In this document: piece by piece, positions 1 to 8,208 of the stretch
How positions within the stretch are numbered: the first letter of the stretch is position 1
How the letters are laid out: every line of letters starts with the position of its first letter
From: Paramacrobiotus richtersi
Lineage: Eukaryota; Tardigrada; Eutardigrada; Parachela; Macrobiotidae
DNA length: 24,343 bases
Direction of reading: 5' to 3'
Assembly: GCA_034698045.1 (NCBI GenBank)
Contig: JAQGAU010000750.1
Coordinates: 1 to 24,343, forward strand
Notes under the pieces: model-generated
The model's database searches: none
What the model was told of the DNA's origin: nothing
What the model saw: the letters and a program-made list of their open reading frames with translations, nothing else
Translations under genes and position numbers: made by a program

Positions 1-320
1 AGAGCAGAAGCGGAGGATGTGATCCGAAGAAGTGTCGCGGGATACCATTTGGCTGGCTCCATAGGATTCAGTCGCACAAGCGCCTCTACTGGCACATTTT
101 GACAGCCTGGTATTATTACTTTCCTACCGTCGGCAACCAGCTCGATTATGCCATGAATGCGCCCGAACGGAACAACCTGGGTGCCAATTCCGTCCTTGCA
201 GCCAAAATCGATCGTCAGTCCTTCTTCTGCGCAGTCGATAATTCGGCCGTAATGGAGAGGGCCATCGTCTTGGCGAACGTTTACACTGTTCCACAGATAA
301 TCTGTGTTCAGGAAATTCAT
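1..320 (-). CDS. Agenet/F-box protein type 1, inverted paralogue, 5' part of first exon
   Basis: On the minus strand an ATG at 320 opens a frame that stays open to the window edge (106 codons), so the gene continues to the left. It closely matches the first exon of the gene at 8209 (for example RQDDGPLHYGRIIDCA, VVPFGRIHGII, VEALVRLNP, AKWYPATLL) but lies in the opposite orientation. The homology runs upstream of the ATG into a shared stretch about 30-60 bases before it. The encoded part covers two beta-barrel Agenet/Tudor-like repeats of the kind at the N-terminus of FMRP. The linker between the repeats differs from the 8209 copy (ADGRKVIIPGCQN versus YDYNITGDCLN), so the two are diverged paralogues and not an assembly repeat. 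Whether the F-box half exists cannot be seen here. Confidence 0.65.
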   Translation of the reverse strand, partial: MNFLNTDYLWNSVNVRQDDGPLHYGRIIDCAEEGLTIDFGCKDGIGTQVVPFGRIHGIIELVADGRKVIIPGCQNVPVEALVRLNPMEPAKWYPATLLRITSSASA

Positions 321-1300
321 ATTGGGCAATTTGGGGAATCGAAAGTTAATCTTTTGTGGAAAGTGGGAAAGAGTGAAGAGATATGTATTTGCACAAAATC
401 ACTGATTCACTGGCAACCAACAAGTTAGCAAACGGACACTACGGACTGTTGCTAAAATACAGTCTGACTGTGAGCAGTGTTACTCAATCCTAATTAATGA
501 GTAATACTGCTACTAAGTTATTAAGTAACTGTCGCAGAAGTTCAGAACGCATAAATTAAACTGTGGTTCTGAGATATCTACGCCACGCTGCCACTGCCAG
601 GCAGCCTGCTTATTCAGTGGGGAATTTATGCATTCAGTCATGTTCGATGCGAGCTGTCGGTAGCGCCTTTGATGTTTCACGCGCTGTGCTTTTACATGTG
701 CCGCCATGTGTCGTTTGAACGCAGTTACTGTATTGGATATTCCAAACCGATTAATTTGGTGAAATTATGACTCATGCCGAGTACCAACCGAAACTGAAAA
801 AATAGGGAACGATATTCAACATAAAGCGGTCAAAGGCGGAATGTAATTCCATTAAAATAGTTGCAAAAATCGAGCCGGCCAAAGGTCATCAGCAAAGTTT
901 TCTTCGCCTGGGTCGCTTTGTTTAATGGCAGCTCAAGAAGGTGGGCGGATGAACAGGTGAAGAAAAATCGTTCTCTCAAAATTATTCACTCAAATGTTGC
1001 AACCGAGCTATGTGAAGCTCGGGTGCCATTTCACGTACAGGTATCTGTAACAGTACATCAATTTTTCGTATTCCCGAATAGAACTTATACTACCGGTACA
1101 AATTCTCTTATAACCAAGAGTGGGATACGGTTTTCGTGTTCGCATCTTTTCCTGGAATATAATCGAGCGTGGGTGAGAGTGTACAGGCTGTACAGCCATA
1201 ACGTAAATTCTCCAAACCGGAGCGATACATGAGCGGCATATAGTGCGCAGTGTATCCCGCCTGTACAGGGCATTCGGTACACTACCGACCTAGGACCGTT
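321..1300. other. intergenic, no convincing gene
   Basis: The first 100 bases are the 5' flank of the minus-strand gene at 1-320 and resemble the flank of the gene at 8209. In the rest I see open frames of up to about 120 codons, but none has an ATG start, recognisable protein sequence, splice partners or a duplicated counterpart. Homology to the upstream region of the second peptide gene begins near 1300. Confidence 0.5.
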
Positions 1301-1628
1301 AATGTAAGTGGTCAACCAAAACCCGTTGCTAAAATTCTGAATTTCGGCGAAAATGCTGAACTGCATTTTTAGGTGTCAACGTTACAGATCAGCACGTACG
1401 CACCACTCGATAATATGGAGTGCATTTCAAAAGTCAAGTGTTATGCGCAATATGAGGTACCCATGTTCGCACTAAAATCCGAATAAGACCCACTGAAATG
1501 CCAACAAAACAAAATTTTTGGGGAAAGAGTACTGGACATACCCCGAAGAAACGCTGGAAATGTGTGAATGCAGCAGGAACTGTGCATCGCTAACCTCCAC
1601 GTACTTATGCCATATAAGGAACATTATG
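1300..1628 (+). promoter_or_regulatory. conserved upstream region of first peptide-precursor gene
   Basis: About 330 bases before the TATA box align with 3560-3886, upstream of the second peptide gene. The best-kept blocks are GTTAC-GATCAGCACGTA (1381-1398 versus 3630-3647), GTCAAGTGTTATG (1433-1445 versus 3680-3692) and TAAGACCCAC (about 1484-1493 versus 3741-3750). Conservation of short blocks among diverged sequence could mean shared regulatory sites or simply common descent. I cannot name the factors that would bind. Confidence 0.45.
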
Positions 1629-1636
1629 TATAAAAG
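1629..1636 (+). promoter_or_regulatory. TATA box of first peptide-precursor gene
   Basis: TATAAAAG followed by GC-rich sequence, 139 bases before the ATG at 1768. The second gene has TATAAAAAG at nearly the same distance (126 bases to its first ATG, 147 to its second), which supports the call. Confidence 0.75.
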
Positions 1637-1767
1637 GCGCCTGTCCAGCTACATTTTACACAGGTCTTTCAGTTCCGAATTCACCTCTTCTTTTGGTTAA
1701 CCACAATAGATATCTTTGCGTAGCGTTTTTTCCCCACTCTCACTTTGTGTAAACTATTCTATCAACA

Positions 1768-2361
1768 ATGGCGTATCTGCCGGGAGTTATTGCAGTCGTT
1801 TACATTGCATTCACGGTAAGATGACTGCGCGACCTTTCACAGCAGCAGAATTCGCTACAGCAACAGCAGAAAGCATCAGCATGTTGTAGAAACTGGTCTG
1901 TATACTTTAGTGCGTGTCTTCTTTGCATGCCCGGAATGTTGGCCACAATGTCCATGCAGATCATGATAATGTTTCCGGAAACGAAGGATTGCAGCAACAT
2001 CCGCAAACGGATGATAGCCATGAAGTAACAACAGAACGAGGTAATCGTTGACCCATAAAATACAGTACCAAGCCTTGGCGTTTCGAACATACTCCCAAGA
2101 TCAAAAAAATACGAATCTTTTGCAGCTAAAAGGAGCGTCTGGAAGAGAGATGCGGATGATCCTCCATGCGCTGGTTTTGATCACCGTTGCACTCAAGAGT
2201 TGGACTTTGTCAAGGATATTGAGCCAGTGTGTAAATGTTGCCCCGCTGGATCAATATTTGAACAGAAGTGCGCAAAGGCAAAAACGGACTATGCCCTAGC
2301 TCGTCCAGGAGCTGAGACTTTTGGTCGTAAGAAGCGTTCCTTGTTCGACCATGAGGAATGA
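1768..2361 (+). CDS. secreted Cys-rich peptide precursor 1 (prohormone-like)
   Basis: Three exons, 1768-1815, 1911-2040 and 2126-2361, give 137 residues. The introns (95 and 85 bp) have GTAAG/TTTAG and GTAAT/TGCAG ends, and the phases agree (0, then 1). Residues 1-23 form a signal peptide (core VIAVVYIAFT) split by intron 1. A polar spacer follows, with basic sites at K61-R62 and K66-R67. Six cysteines follow (C74, C81, C95, C97, C98, C108) in a C-x6-C-x13-C-x-C-C-x9-C pattern. Near the C-terminus, F125-G126-R-K-K-R130 is a classic amidation plus cleavage signal. The predicted mature product is therefore an amidated, disulfide-bonded peptide of about 58 residues. The gene at 4013 has the same exon plan and cysteine pattern. 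I cannot assign a known hormone family; the insulin A-chain spacing does not fit. The splice model rests on paralogue comparison. Confidence 0.8.
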
Positions 2362-3559
2362 TTCTCTGCAGAAGGCGATGACTTCTTAAAATATTTCCGG
2401 AAGCACTATTATTAAATTTCGGGTAGACACATATGTTATCCACTAGCTTTACGTCCACTTCTGTTATGATGCCGAGGATGTACTTTTAATTTTCTTTAAT
2501 ATACTGATAGCAGTGGGTCACTGCTGTAATCATTTGCATGAAACTAGATGACGCAGTTAACCGACAAGACGCATAATTAATGTAACGTATACTAATTCAA
2601 ATAAAGTTCATAGGCGAAATTCTGGATCATATATAATTCTGACGTGGCTCACCATGTTCCGTGTATGACAGCATTTTAATATTACGTTTCCGCCAGAAAA
2701 AATTGCAAACACAGTTGTTCTGTGTGTTTAGCATGTCCCTAAGCGGACCACCTAAATATAGACATGTGCGTGTCTTCCGAGATATTATTAAAAGCGAAGG
2801 TGATGGACGACACTCACGGCAGCCGAAATTGTCCACTGAAATTGTTGGGAAACGCAGATAATGCGATAAGTAACAAGAAAGTAATCCCAGCATCACTTCA
2901 CGCAAGATTACACGAGTCCATGCTCTGCAAGCAAGATATGATTTAAGGGACCGTACACCTCCACTTTCGCTTACTTTATTACGTCCAGAGATGCATTTCG
3001 TTCTTTAGTTATTGATTTCAGTCAAAAAACTGTTGTCGTATGTACCACTTGCTGGTATTACGAACTAGTATCATGGACACCTCTTCCTGCGGCTCGCAAG
3101 GACAATTAATGCGATTACTGCGCTTAAGCCGGTCGTGGACCGGTAGTGCTTGAATTATGTGACCTTTTGCAGCAGTAGGATTTGCATCGACTGGTCAGCA
3201 AGAGTCAACACGTACGAGTACATCTGTTGTTGCACACTACCGTAGCTCGGCTCTTGCCTGATGACCAGGAAAAACAGCTACTAACCGTAATAAATAATAA
3301 CTACAGTAGTTGAGCGATCTACAGTAGGCGGGCAATGTCTATGCCCTGTCAGATGTTGCGTTACGCTCTTTCAGTTCGCTTGCGTTGACTTGCTCAACCG
3401 AATCATATGCGCGGAGCCATTTCGAAAGTTATTTGCATATCATCGTGCGTAAACAAATGTATATCATACACTAAATACAGTATTATATCTCGCACGTACA
3501 ATGTAGGTAGTAGCCTAGTAGGTACTGTACCACATACAGGACTTCGGTTCTTGAGCTGT
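2362..3559. other. intergenic between the two peptide-precursor genes
   Basis: The only supported element is the AATAAA at 2600. Several open frames of 60-90 codons occur on both strands between 2600 and 2950, without recognisable protein sequence, duplicated counterpart or splice context. I see no RNA gene or repeat. Confidence 0.45.
2600..2605 (+). terminator. polyadenylation signal of first peptide-precursor gene
   Basis: AATAAA, about 240 bases after the stop codon at 2359-2361, is the first canonical signal downstream on the plus strand. Confidence 0.5.
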
Positions 3560-3886
3560 TATCTGTAAGTGGTTTACAAGTTAGCCAAAAATGTTCACAA
3601 AATGCTGAATGTGTGCATTTATTGTCCACGTTACGGATCAGCACGTATTCCTAAACTGAATTATGTGGACTTCAGGGTAGTCAAGTGTTATGGAAAATCC
3701 AAGATGGAATAGATTACATATAGGCGAACCGAAATACGAGTAAGACCCACGGAAGTGCAAGCGAAACAGAATTTCTGGGGAGGATTATCGGAATGTGTAC
3801 CGAAATAATGCTGAAACTGCGCATCCACAGCGCGAACTGCGCTCCGTTACCCTCGACGCGAGTAAGGGTTTGTTGAGAGACCACTG
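3560..3886 (+). promoter_or_regulatory. conserved upstream region of second peptide-precursor gene
   Basis: Aligns with 1300-1628 through the same ordered blocks (3630-3647, 3680-3692 and 3741-3750). This makes the tandem duplication unit about 2.25 kb, promoter included. Confidence 0.45.
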
Positions 3887-3895
3887 TATAAAAAG
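3887..3895 (+). promoter_or_regulatory. TATA box of second peptide-precursor gene
   Basis: TATAAAAAG, 126 bases before the first in-frame ATG (4013). Its position matches the TATA box of the first gene. Confidence 0.75.
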
Positions 3896-4012
3896 CACCT
3901 TTCAGTCATATTTTGCTCAGCTGCAGTTACCCAAGACCTCTCGAGCGCTCTGGTTTAACATTTACTTTCGGCACTGTTATTCCCGTTCTATATAATACCT
4001 TCTGTTAACGTC

Positions 4013-4762
4013 ATGCAAGGTGCTAAATTTAGTATGGCTTATGTACTGAGTTTGATGGCAGTCATCTGTATGGCAGTCACGGTAAGACTAGGTGACCTTT
4101 AGCAGCAGACAAATCTGCAACTACAAGAAGGTTCGACAATTTGTGAAAATGCTTTGCGAGTAGTGCCTGTCTTCGCTGGATGCCCAGGGTGCTGATCATA
4201 ACGTCCGTGCTGGCAACACTGGAGCCGTAGACGGTGGATCGTTGCAACGCCCGTTTTTGTATGGCAGCCACCAAGTGGCAAAGGAGCGAGGTGATTACTG
4301 TACCAATTTATTTTATGCAACGGTTAAACCGGTATATATTTCAACTACAGTCTGAGTTACAACAAAATTAACATCGAACAAATCCGATCACTCTGCGCAG
4401 CAGAAGCAGTCATGTAATAATAACGTTATACTGCAATGACCAAAAAGTACCGAGTTTGTGGTCATCTCATTGTACGCGTATTGTTCTAAGTTCGGTGAAC
4501 ATTTCACGCACCTCTGCTAACTTCAATGTGCTGATCGCGTTTCCTTATAGCTGAACGGCCTGTTGGGAAAAGAGAGGCTTTGTGCTCCAGCTCTGAACAA
4601 ACCGACCGTTGCGCCCGGTCATTTAACGGCCAGCCCGACCAGGCCCAGCCCGACTGTTCGTGTTGTCCCAGTGGAACATCTTGGGCCGAAAGGTGCCATG
4701 TGGCGTTCCTTAACTGGCTAGAGCAGCAGAACCACGGCGTGGCCCCGAATACGCCGCGTTAA
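4013..4762 (+). CDS. secreted Cys-rich peptide precursor 2 (prohormone-like)
   Basis: Exons 4013-4081, 4164-4290 and 4551-4762 encode 135 residues (128 if the in-frame ATG at 4034, equivalent to the start of the first gene, is used). Intron sites and phases match the first gene exactly: GTAAG after the signal-peptide exon, TAG before a Cys-(Val/Leu)-Ser-Ser-Leu segment, a GAG-GT donor in phase 1, and an exon 3 opening with CT. Processing features are a hydrophobic signal (LMAVICMAVTCLSSLDA) and K72-R73 just before six cysteines (C77, C86, C101, C103, C104, C114) spaced C-x8-C-x14-C-x-C-C-x9-C. The shared CCPxG after the CxC motif ties the two mature peptides together; otherwise they are strongly diverged. 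Unlike gene 1, it has no amidation signal and ends free at Arg135. The product is probably secreted and processed; function unknown. Confidence 0.75.
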
Positions 4763-4795
4763 TTGTATACAGAGCATGTGATGGTTTGCTTACAA

Positions 4796-5025
4796 GTAAA
4801 CATTTTCCAATGTGTTTTTCGCATAAATACACCACATTCACCAATAAAACCTACATAATTTTTTGAGTATTATGAATTTTTTATGTACCGACCACTACAA
4901 ATGGTGAAAGGTATGAATTTTCCAAGTTATGAATGTGTGAATGGATTTACCATGGCGGTCTACGGGTGATCTATGAGGCCAGATCTATGAGTATTTATGG
5001 GAAAAACACATTGAAAAATTTTTAC
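4796..5025. mobile_element. MITE-like element with 35-bp terminal inverted repeats
   Basis: The ends 4796-4830 and 4991-5025 are reverse complements over 35 bases with three mismatches (cores CAATGTGTTTTTC and CATAAATAC). The 160-base interior is non-coding and AT-rich and contains a short direct repeat, GATCTATGAG (4969 and 4982). Size and structure fit a miniature non-autonomous DNA transposon. I do not see a clear target-site duplication, and there is only one copy in this window, so a family cannot be named. It lies just after the stop codon of the second peptide gene and supplies the nearest AATAAA. Confidence 0.5.
4843..4848 (+). terminator. polyadenylation signal of second peptide-precursor gene
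   Basis: AATAAA 81 bases after the stop codon at 4760-4762. It lies inside the inverted-repeat element, which may therefore have supplied the gene's 3' end. Confidence 0.5.
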
Positions 5026-5559
5026 GTGTTAATGTCAGCATAAAGAGCATACCCGAAATGTAGTTTATTGAATCAGATTGATAACTATGTACACACTTAT
5101 AATTCGAAACACGCAGTGACTCCCAGTTGTTCGTCAGTAAAAAGCTTGTTTGTTTGTCAGTACCCTAAATAATGCATATACGAAAAATATCACAAATGAA
5201 GTCTTAATTTGGCTAGAGATGCCGTAACAGCAATAAGCTCCCGACAAAGTCTGTCAGATTTGTGTAGACACCATGTACGATTCGGTTCTCATGTTCGGGT
5301 CAACCGCGCAATCGAAAAACAAGGGCGTCAAACATCAACAGCGGTAAAAAAACACGAAATAAACATAGTGGCACTTGTACATAATAACCGACGTTGAGGC
5401 TACACAGAGCCAAGTACTGATAAATTTGTTTGTAGCCACATGATCGCTGCAAGTATCTTGGACGGCGGCAGATAGTCAGCCGGGGCCTAAACAATATACC
5501 AGGTGTTTATACAGTGTTTCTTGTTCGTATTCCCATTCTAAATAAATGTTAGTAAGGAC
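5026..5559. other. intergenic, nothing recognised
   Basis: AT-rich sequence between the inverted-repeat element and the 3' end of the minus-strand secreted-protein gene. Only short frames are present. I see no RNA gene, promoter or repeat. Confidence 0.45.
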
Positions 5560-6323
5560 CTACAACACTTTAAGCCTTAATGTGTTGTTAAAGTAAAGTT
5601 TAAGGAACTCAAAAATAACTACCACTGTACATATATAACAAAAACAACTAACAAAAAGTGACTGAACTGTACGGAGCTGGTTAAAGTCTGGATTGATGAA
5701 ATTACAAGAAATGTTGCAAAAACCGTTGTCTGGCGACCCGGGTCGCATAATCGTCCGGATAATTACCGTTCGTGCATGATCGTAATTACGTACGTACCAT
5801 TGACAGATTGGGTTTTCTCTGCGGCATCTGTAATGCTGATAATTTGCGATCCAGAGTGCATTCGGTCTGCAAAAACGTTCAGGTAGAGTTTTTGTTCAGC
5901 CAGGCGAACAGTTGAACAGTAGACAACGATGGCACCATATTTGAATGCAAACGTAAGCACACTACGAGAACAGGCAACTTCCAGATTACCTAATCCAAAA
6001 TCAGGACGCCGCAGTCGGTAGATGGGCAGCTTATTCGTCATTTCTGGTGATTCCCTTTGGCTAATCCGGTTCGTGGTGTCGTCAAGTATGCTCTTTAAAA
6101 GTGAGAAGCTATTTGCAAAGTTGTCACTGTACTCCAGGCGTCTTTTGGCATGAATTCTGCAAAGTATATTTAAACTTATGTAAACTATGTAATAACATGT
6201 ATGCATCTTCTGACACAGGAATACAATAAAGTTTACATACAGAAAATCAAAGTAAGTCTCCCCGACAACAACGTGGAAATTCACCAGAAAAAGCACAACT
6301 AACACTTTGATCAGCATGATCAT
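5560..6323 (-). CDS. putative secreted protein, unknown family
   Basis: On the minus strand an ATG at 6323 starts a strong signal peptide (MIMLIKVLVVLFLVNFHVVVG). My model has exons 6241-6323, 5798-6156 and 5560-5729, with introns of 84 bp (GTATGT...TTTGCAG) and 68 bp (GTACGT...GCCAG). The phases match, giving 203 residues. The body has four spaced cysteines (VACSRS, VVYCSTV, GFCNISCNF), two of them contributed by exon 3. A hydrophobic Cys-containing tail near the end (LFVSCFCYICTVVVIF) could be a membrane segment or read-through of a further intron. The first intron is also open in frame, so an unspliced 186-residue product ending at 5763 is possible. I recognise no domain. The signal sequence and splice phases are what support a gene here. 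Confidence 0.5.
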
Positions 6324-7140
6324 GATTTGAAGGCGATAGAGATGTGTGTCGTGGACTCGTGCGCGCCGAACTCTATTGAATATGAAACTATGTTCTGCTT
6401 ATGAAAGAGGTTTCTTTCTTAAAAGTCGAACAGCGTCAAAAGCCTTTGCAAACACATCAGTACAGTAATGTAATTGTCGAACGATCTATTTCGTTCACCT
6501 TTGAGCGGATACGCCCGTGCATATCCGACACACTCACAAAGAAATAAAACGGTGTGTAGAATATGAAGCAGACATGCACTCGACAACTTCCTGAGTTATA
6601 CTTGTAGAACGGAAACAACCACAACCAGTGATCCTTTGAAGTTTGAGTCTGAGCTATGGAGATTTCTTGGGATTGACTTTTACATACACCGGTACTGTCT
6701 GTGACTTTGATGGCTCTTGGCTAATTGTCAGTTAGGTAGGGTCGATCTCCGGGGTCATATCCCGTGAGTTTATTCGAAGTAGGCGTCTTAAGCTTGACGA
6801 TACTGTACATCTGCAATCAGTCTAGTAATTGTACAGCTGAAACGTATTGCTAAATGCTACGTGATTCTCGTGTCACCTCGATACCGTATATGCACAACTT
6901 CATATGCTATCAGCGTTTGCCAGTACAAATTCCGCCATAGAACATTATTTAATTTTTCAACAAAAGTATCAAATGACGCATTTGGAGAATCAACAGAATA
7001 CTTCCATTGCAGTAACTGGTTGCTATTTTTTTTCAACTCGGACTAAACCAGAATTTGGCTTTCGTATGTACGTAGAATCACACATGTGTAACGTACGTCT
7101 ATAAACAGAAATCACTAGTTTGTCATCGTTTCCTTACATT
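6324..7140. other. intergenic; from about 6900 on, relic flank of lectin/LysM gene
   Basis: 6324-6890 shows nothing I can name. From about 6900, AT-rich sequence aligns loosely with 11210-11430 and 18075-18287 (shared blocks such as TAGAACAT-TTATTT and ATCAACAGAATAC). It is therefore the non-coding downstream flank of the relic lectin/LysM copy. Confidence 0.45.
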
Positions 7141-7870
7141 TTAGCGAATAACTAAGACCTGTCCAGGAAATATAGCGTCCGGGTTGACGGTTTTATTGTC
7201 AAAGGGTCCCAGTTTGACACAAACTCACTTTACCACTGGTACACGTTACCAGTTTGTTTCAAACTTGGCTGCAATTCTGGATTGTGGATACACTATCCAC
7301 AACTGCGGCAAACATACCGCTCGAGCTGCGCGATGCGTCCATGTGCTGCACTACAATTAAGAGCTAATAAATCCACCCAAACCGTACATGAACAAGTTAA
7401 ATATGCGAATAATAATGCTATACTACAATGTACAGATTCTTACGTTCCAAAACTTGAAAGTGTGAGCAACAATTTCCACATGAATGTGCACAAGTGCATC
7501 GTTACAGAAGATGGATTTTGGGGAATGCTGGTGGAGTTTCGAAGAACATGCGTGATCACTTTTGAAAGACTAGCATGTTGTTGTTCTCTTAGTGATCACG
7601 ACATTGCGAACTAAACGACACTTTACGATCTTCCGGGAAGATTCTTCCCAATTGTATGAGTGTGTTGTGTACGTCCCGCGGTAAAGGTGAAGGTGAAAGC
7701 ACGATTACCGTTGCTACTGAAAACGGTGTAGGACACCGATTTGGCGTCCTTGTCGCCCAATCAGGGAACTAGATGCCGATGCGGCGATGCCTCGTCGATT
7801 CCCCATCTTGCTAAACAGGGCGAAGACAATGTTCGGTCCGAAGAGTCTAGGCAACTTCAATACGGAAGTC
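7141..7870 (-). pseudogene. relic of GH16-like/LysM secreted protein gene (oldest copy)
   Basis: On the minus strand this aligns with exons 3 and 4 of the intact gene at 18288-20469. The LysM exon is recognisable near 7141-7330 (the plus strand shares CTAAGACCTG-CCAGGAAATATAG with 18299-18325) and the central lectin-domain exon near 7610-7870 (shared GTGTGTTGTGTA and CAATGTTCGG). The frame is broken many times by small insertions and deletions, and exons 1 and 2 are missing: homology stops near 7870, just before the type 1 Agenet/F-box gene. It is clearly more eroded than the unit A copy (11433-13269), so it derives from an earlier duplication. Not expected to make protein. Confidence 0.7.
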
Positions 7871-8208
7871 GTAACGTTTAGAAAGCAAGGAAGTCTTGAA
7901 CATTTAGAAATCTAAAAGGTTTCGAGGATCGTTTCGCTGTTTTTGCGTGCATCTAGCGAACATTATTAATCTTTACAGCCGTTTGCTTTTCTTAACGTAT
8001 TGTCAGGGCTGAGAAACCTTTTCATGTTGCCAACTTCATAGTAAACCTTTCCGCCTGCGGAGGCGACTACAATTTAGATATGGCTAGATGACCTAGATCC
8101 AACCGACTTGCCACTGATTAATGTGAATGATTGTGAGGTGTACGGTAATTATCATCGTTTCACTCTTTCGCGCTTTCCACAAAAAAGAATACCTTTAGTT
8201 TGCCCAAT
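7871..8208. other. upstream region of type 1 Agenet/F-box gene
   Basis: No gene and no TATA box seen. The last 60 bases (TTTCACTCTTTC, CTTTCCACAAAA, TTGCCCAATATG) are shared with the flank of the inverted paralogue at 321-400, so they are probably the common promoter/5' UTR. Confidence 0.4.

Noticed and set aside
861-1232. Open frame of about 123 codons on the plus strand
   Set aside because: No ATG start at its head, no recognisable motif, no duplicated counterpart and no promoter; consistent with chance.
1800-2090. Minus-strand open frame overlapping the first peptide gene
   Set aside because: Lies opposite exon 2 and its flanking introns; the plus-strand model has matched splice phases and a paralogue.
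2627-2946. Overlapping short frames on both strands after the first peptide gene
   Set aside because: Several frames open at once in AT-rich sequence, without start context, splice partners or similarity.
3140-3260. Possible third, eroded peptide-gene copy (GTGACCTTT-GCAGCAG similar to 4090-4108)
   Set aside because: Similarity covers only about 20 bases and no signal-peptide or cysteine exon is found nearby.
1768-4762. Insulin-like identity for the two cysteine peptides
   Set aside because: The cysteine pattern CxCC-x9-C does not give the A-chain CC-x3-C-x8-C spacing, and no B-chain cysteines precede it.
7282-7614. Plus-strand frame of 110 codons
   Set aside because: It is the antisense of the eroded lectin/LysM copy; homology to 18288-19287 is on the minus strand.
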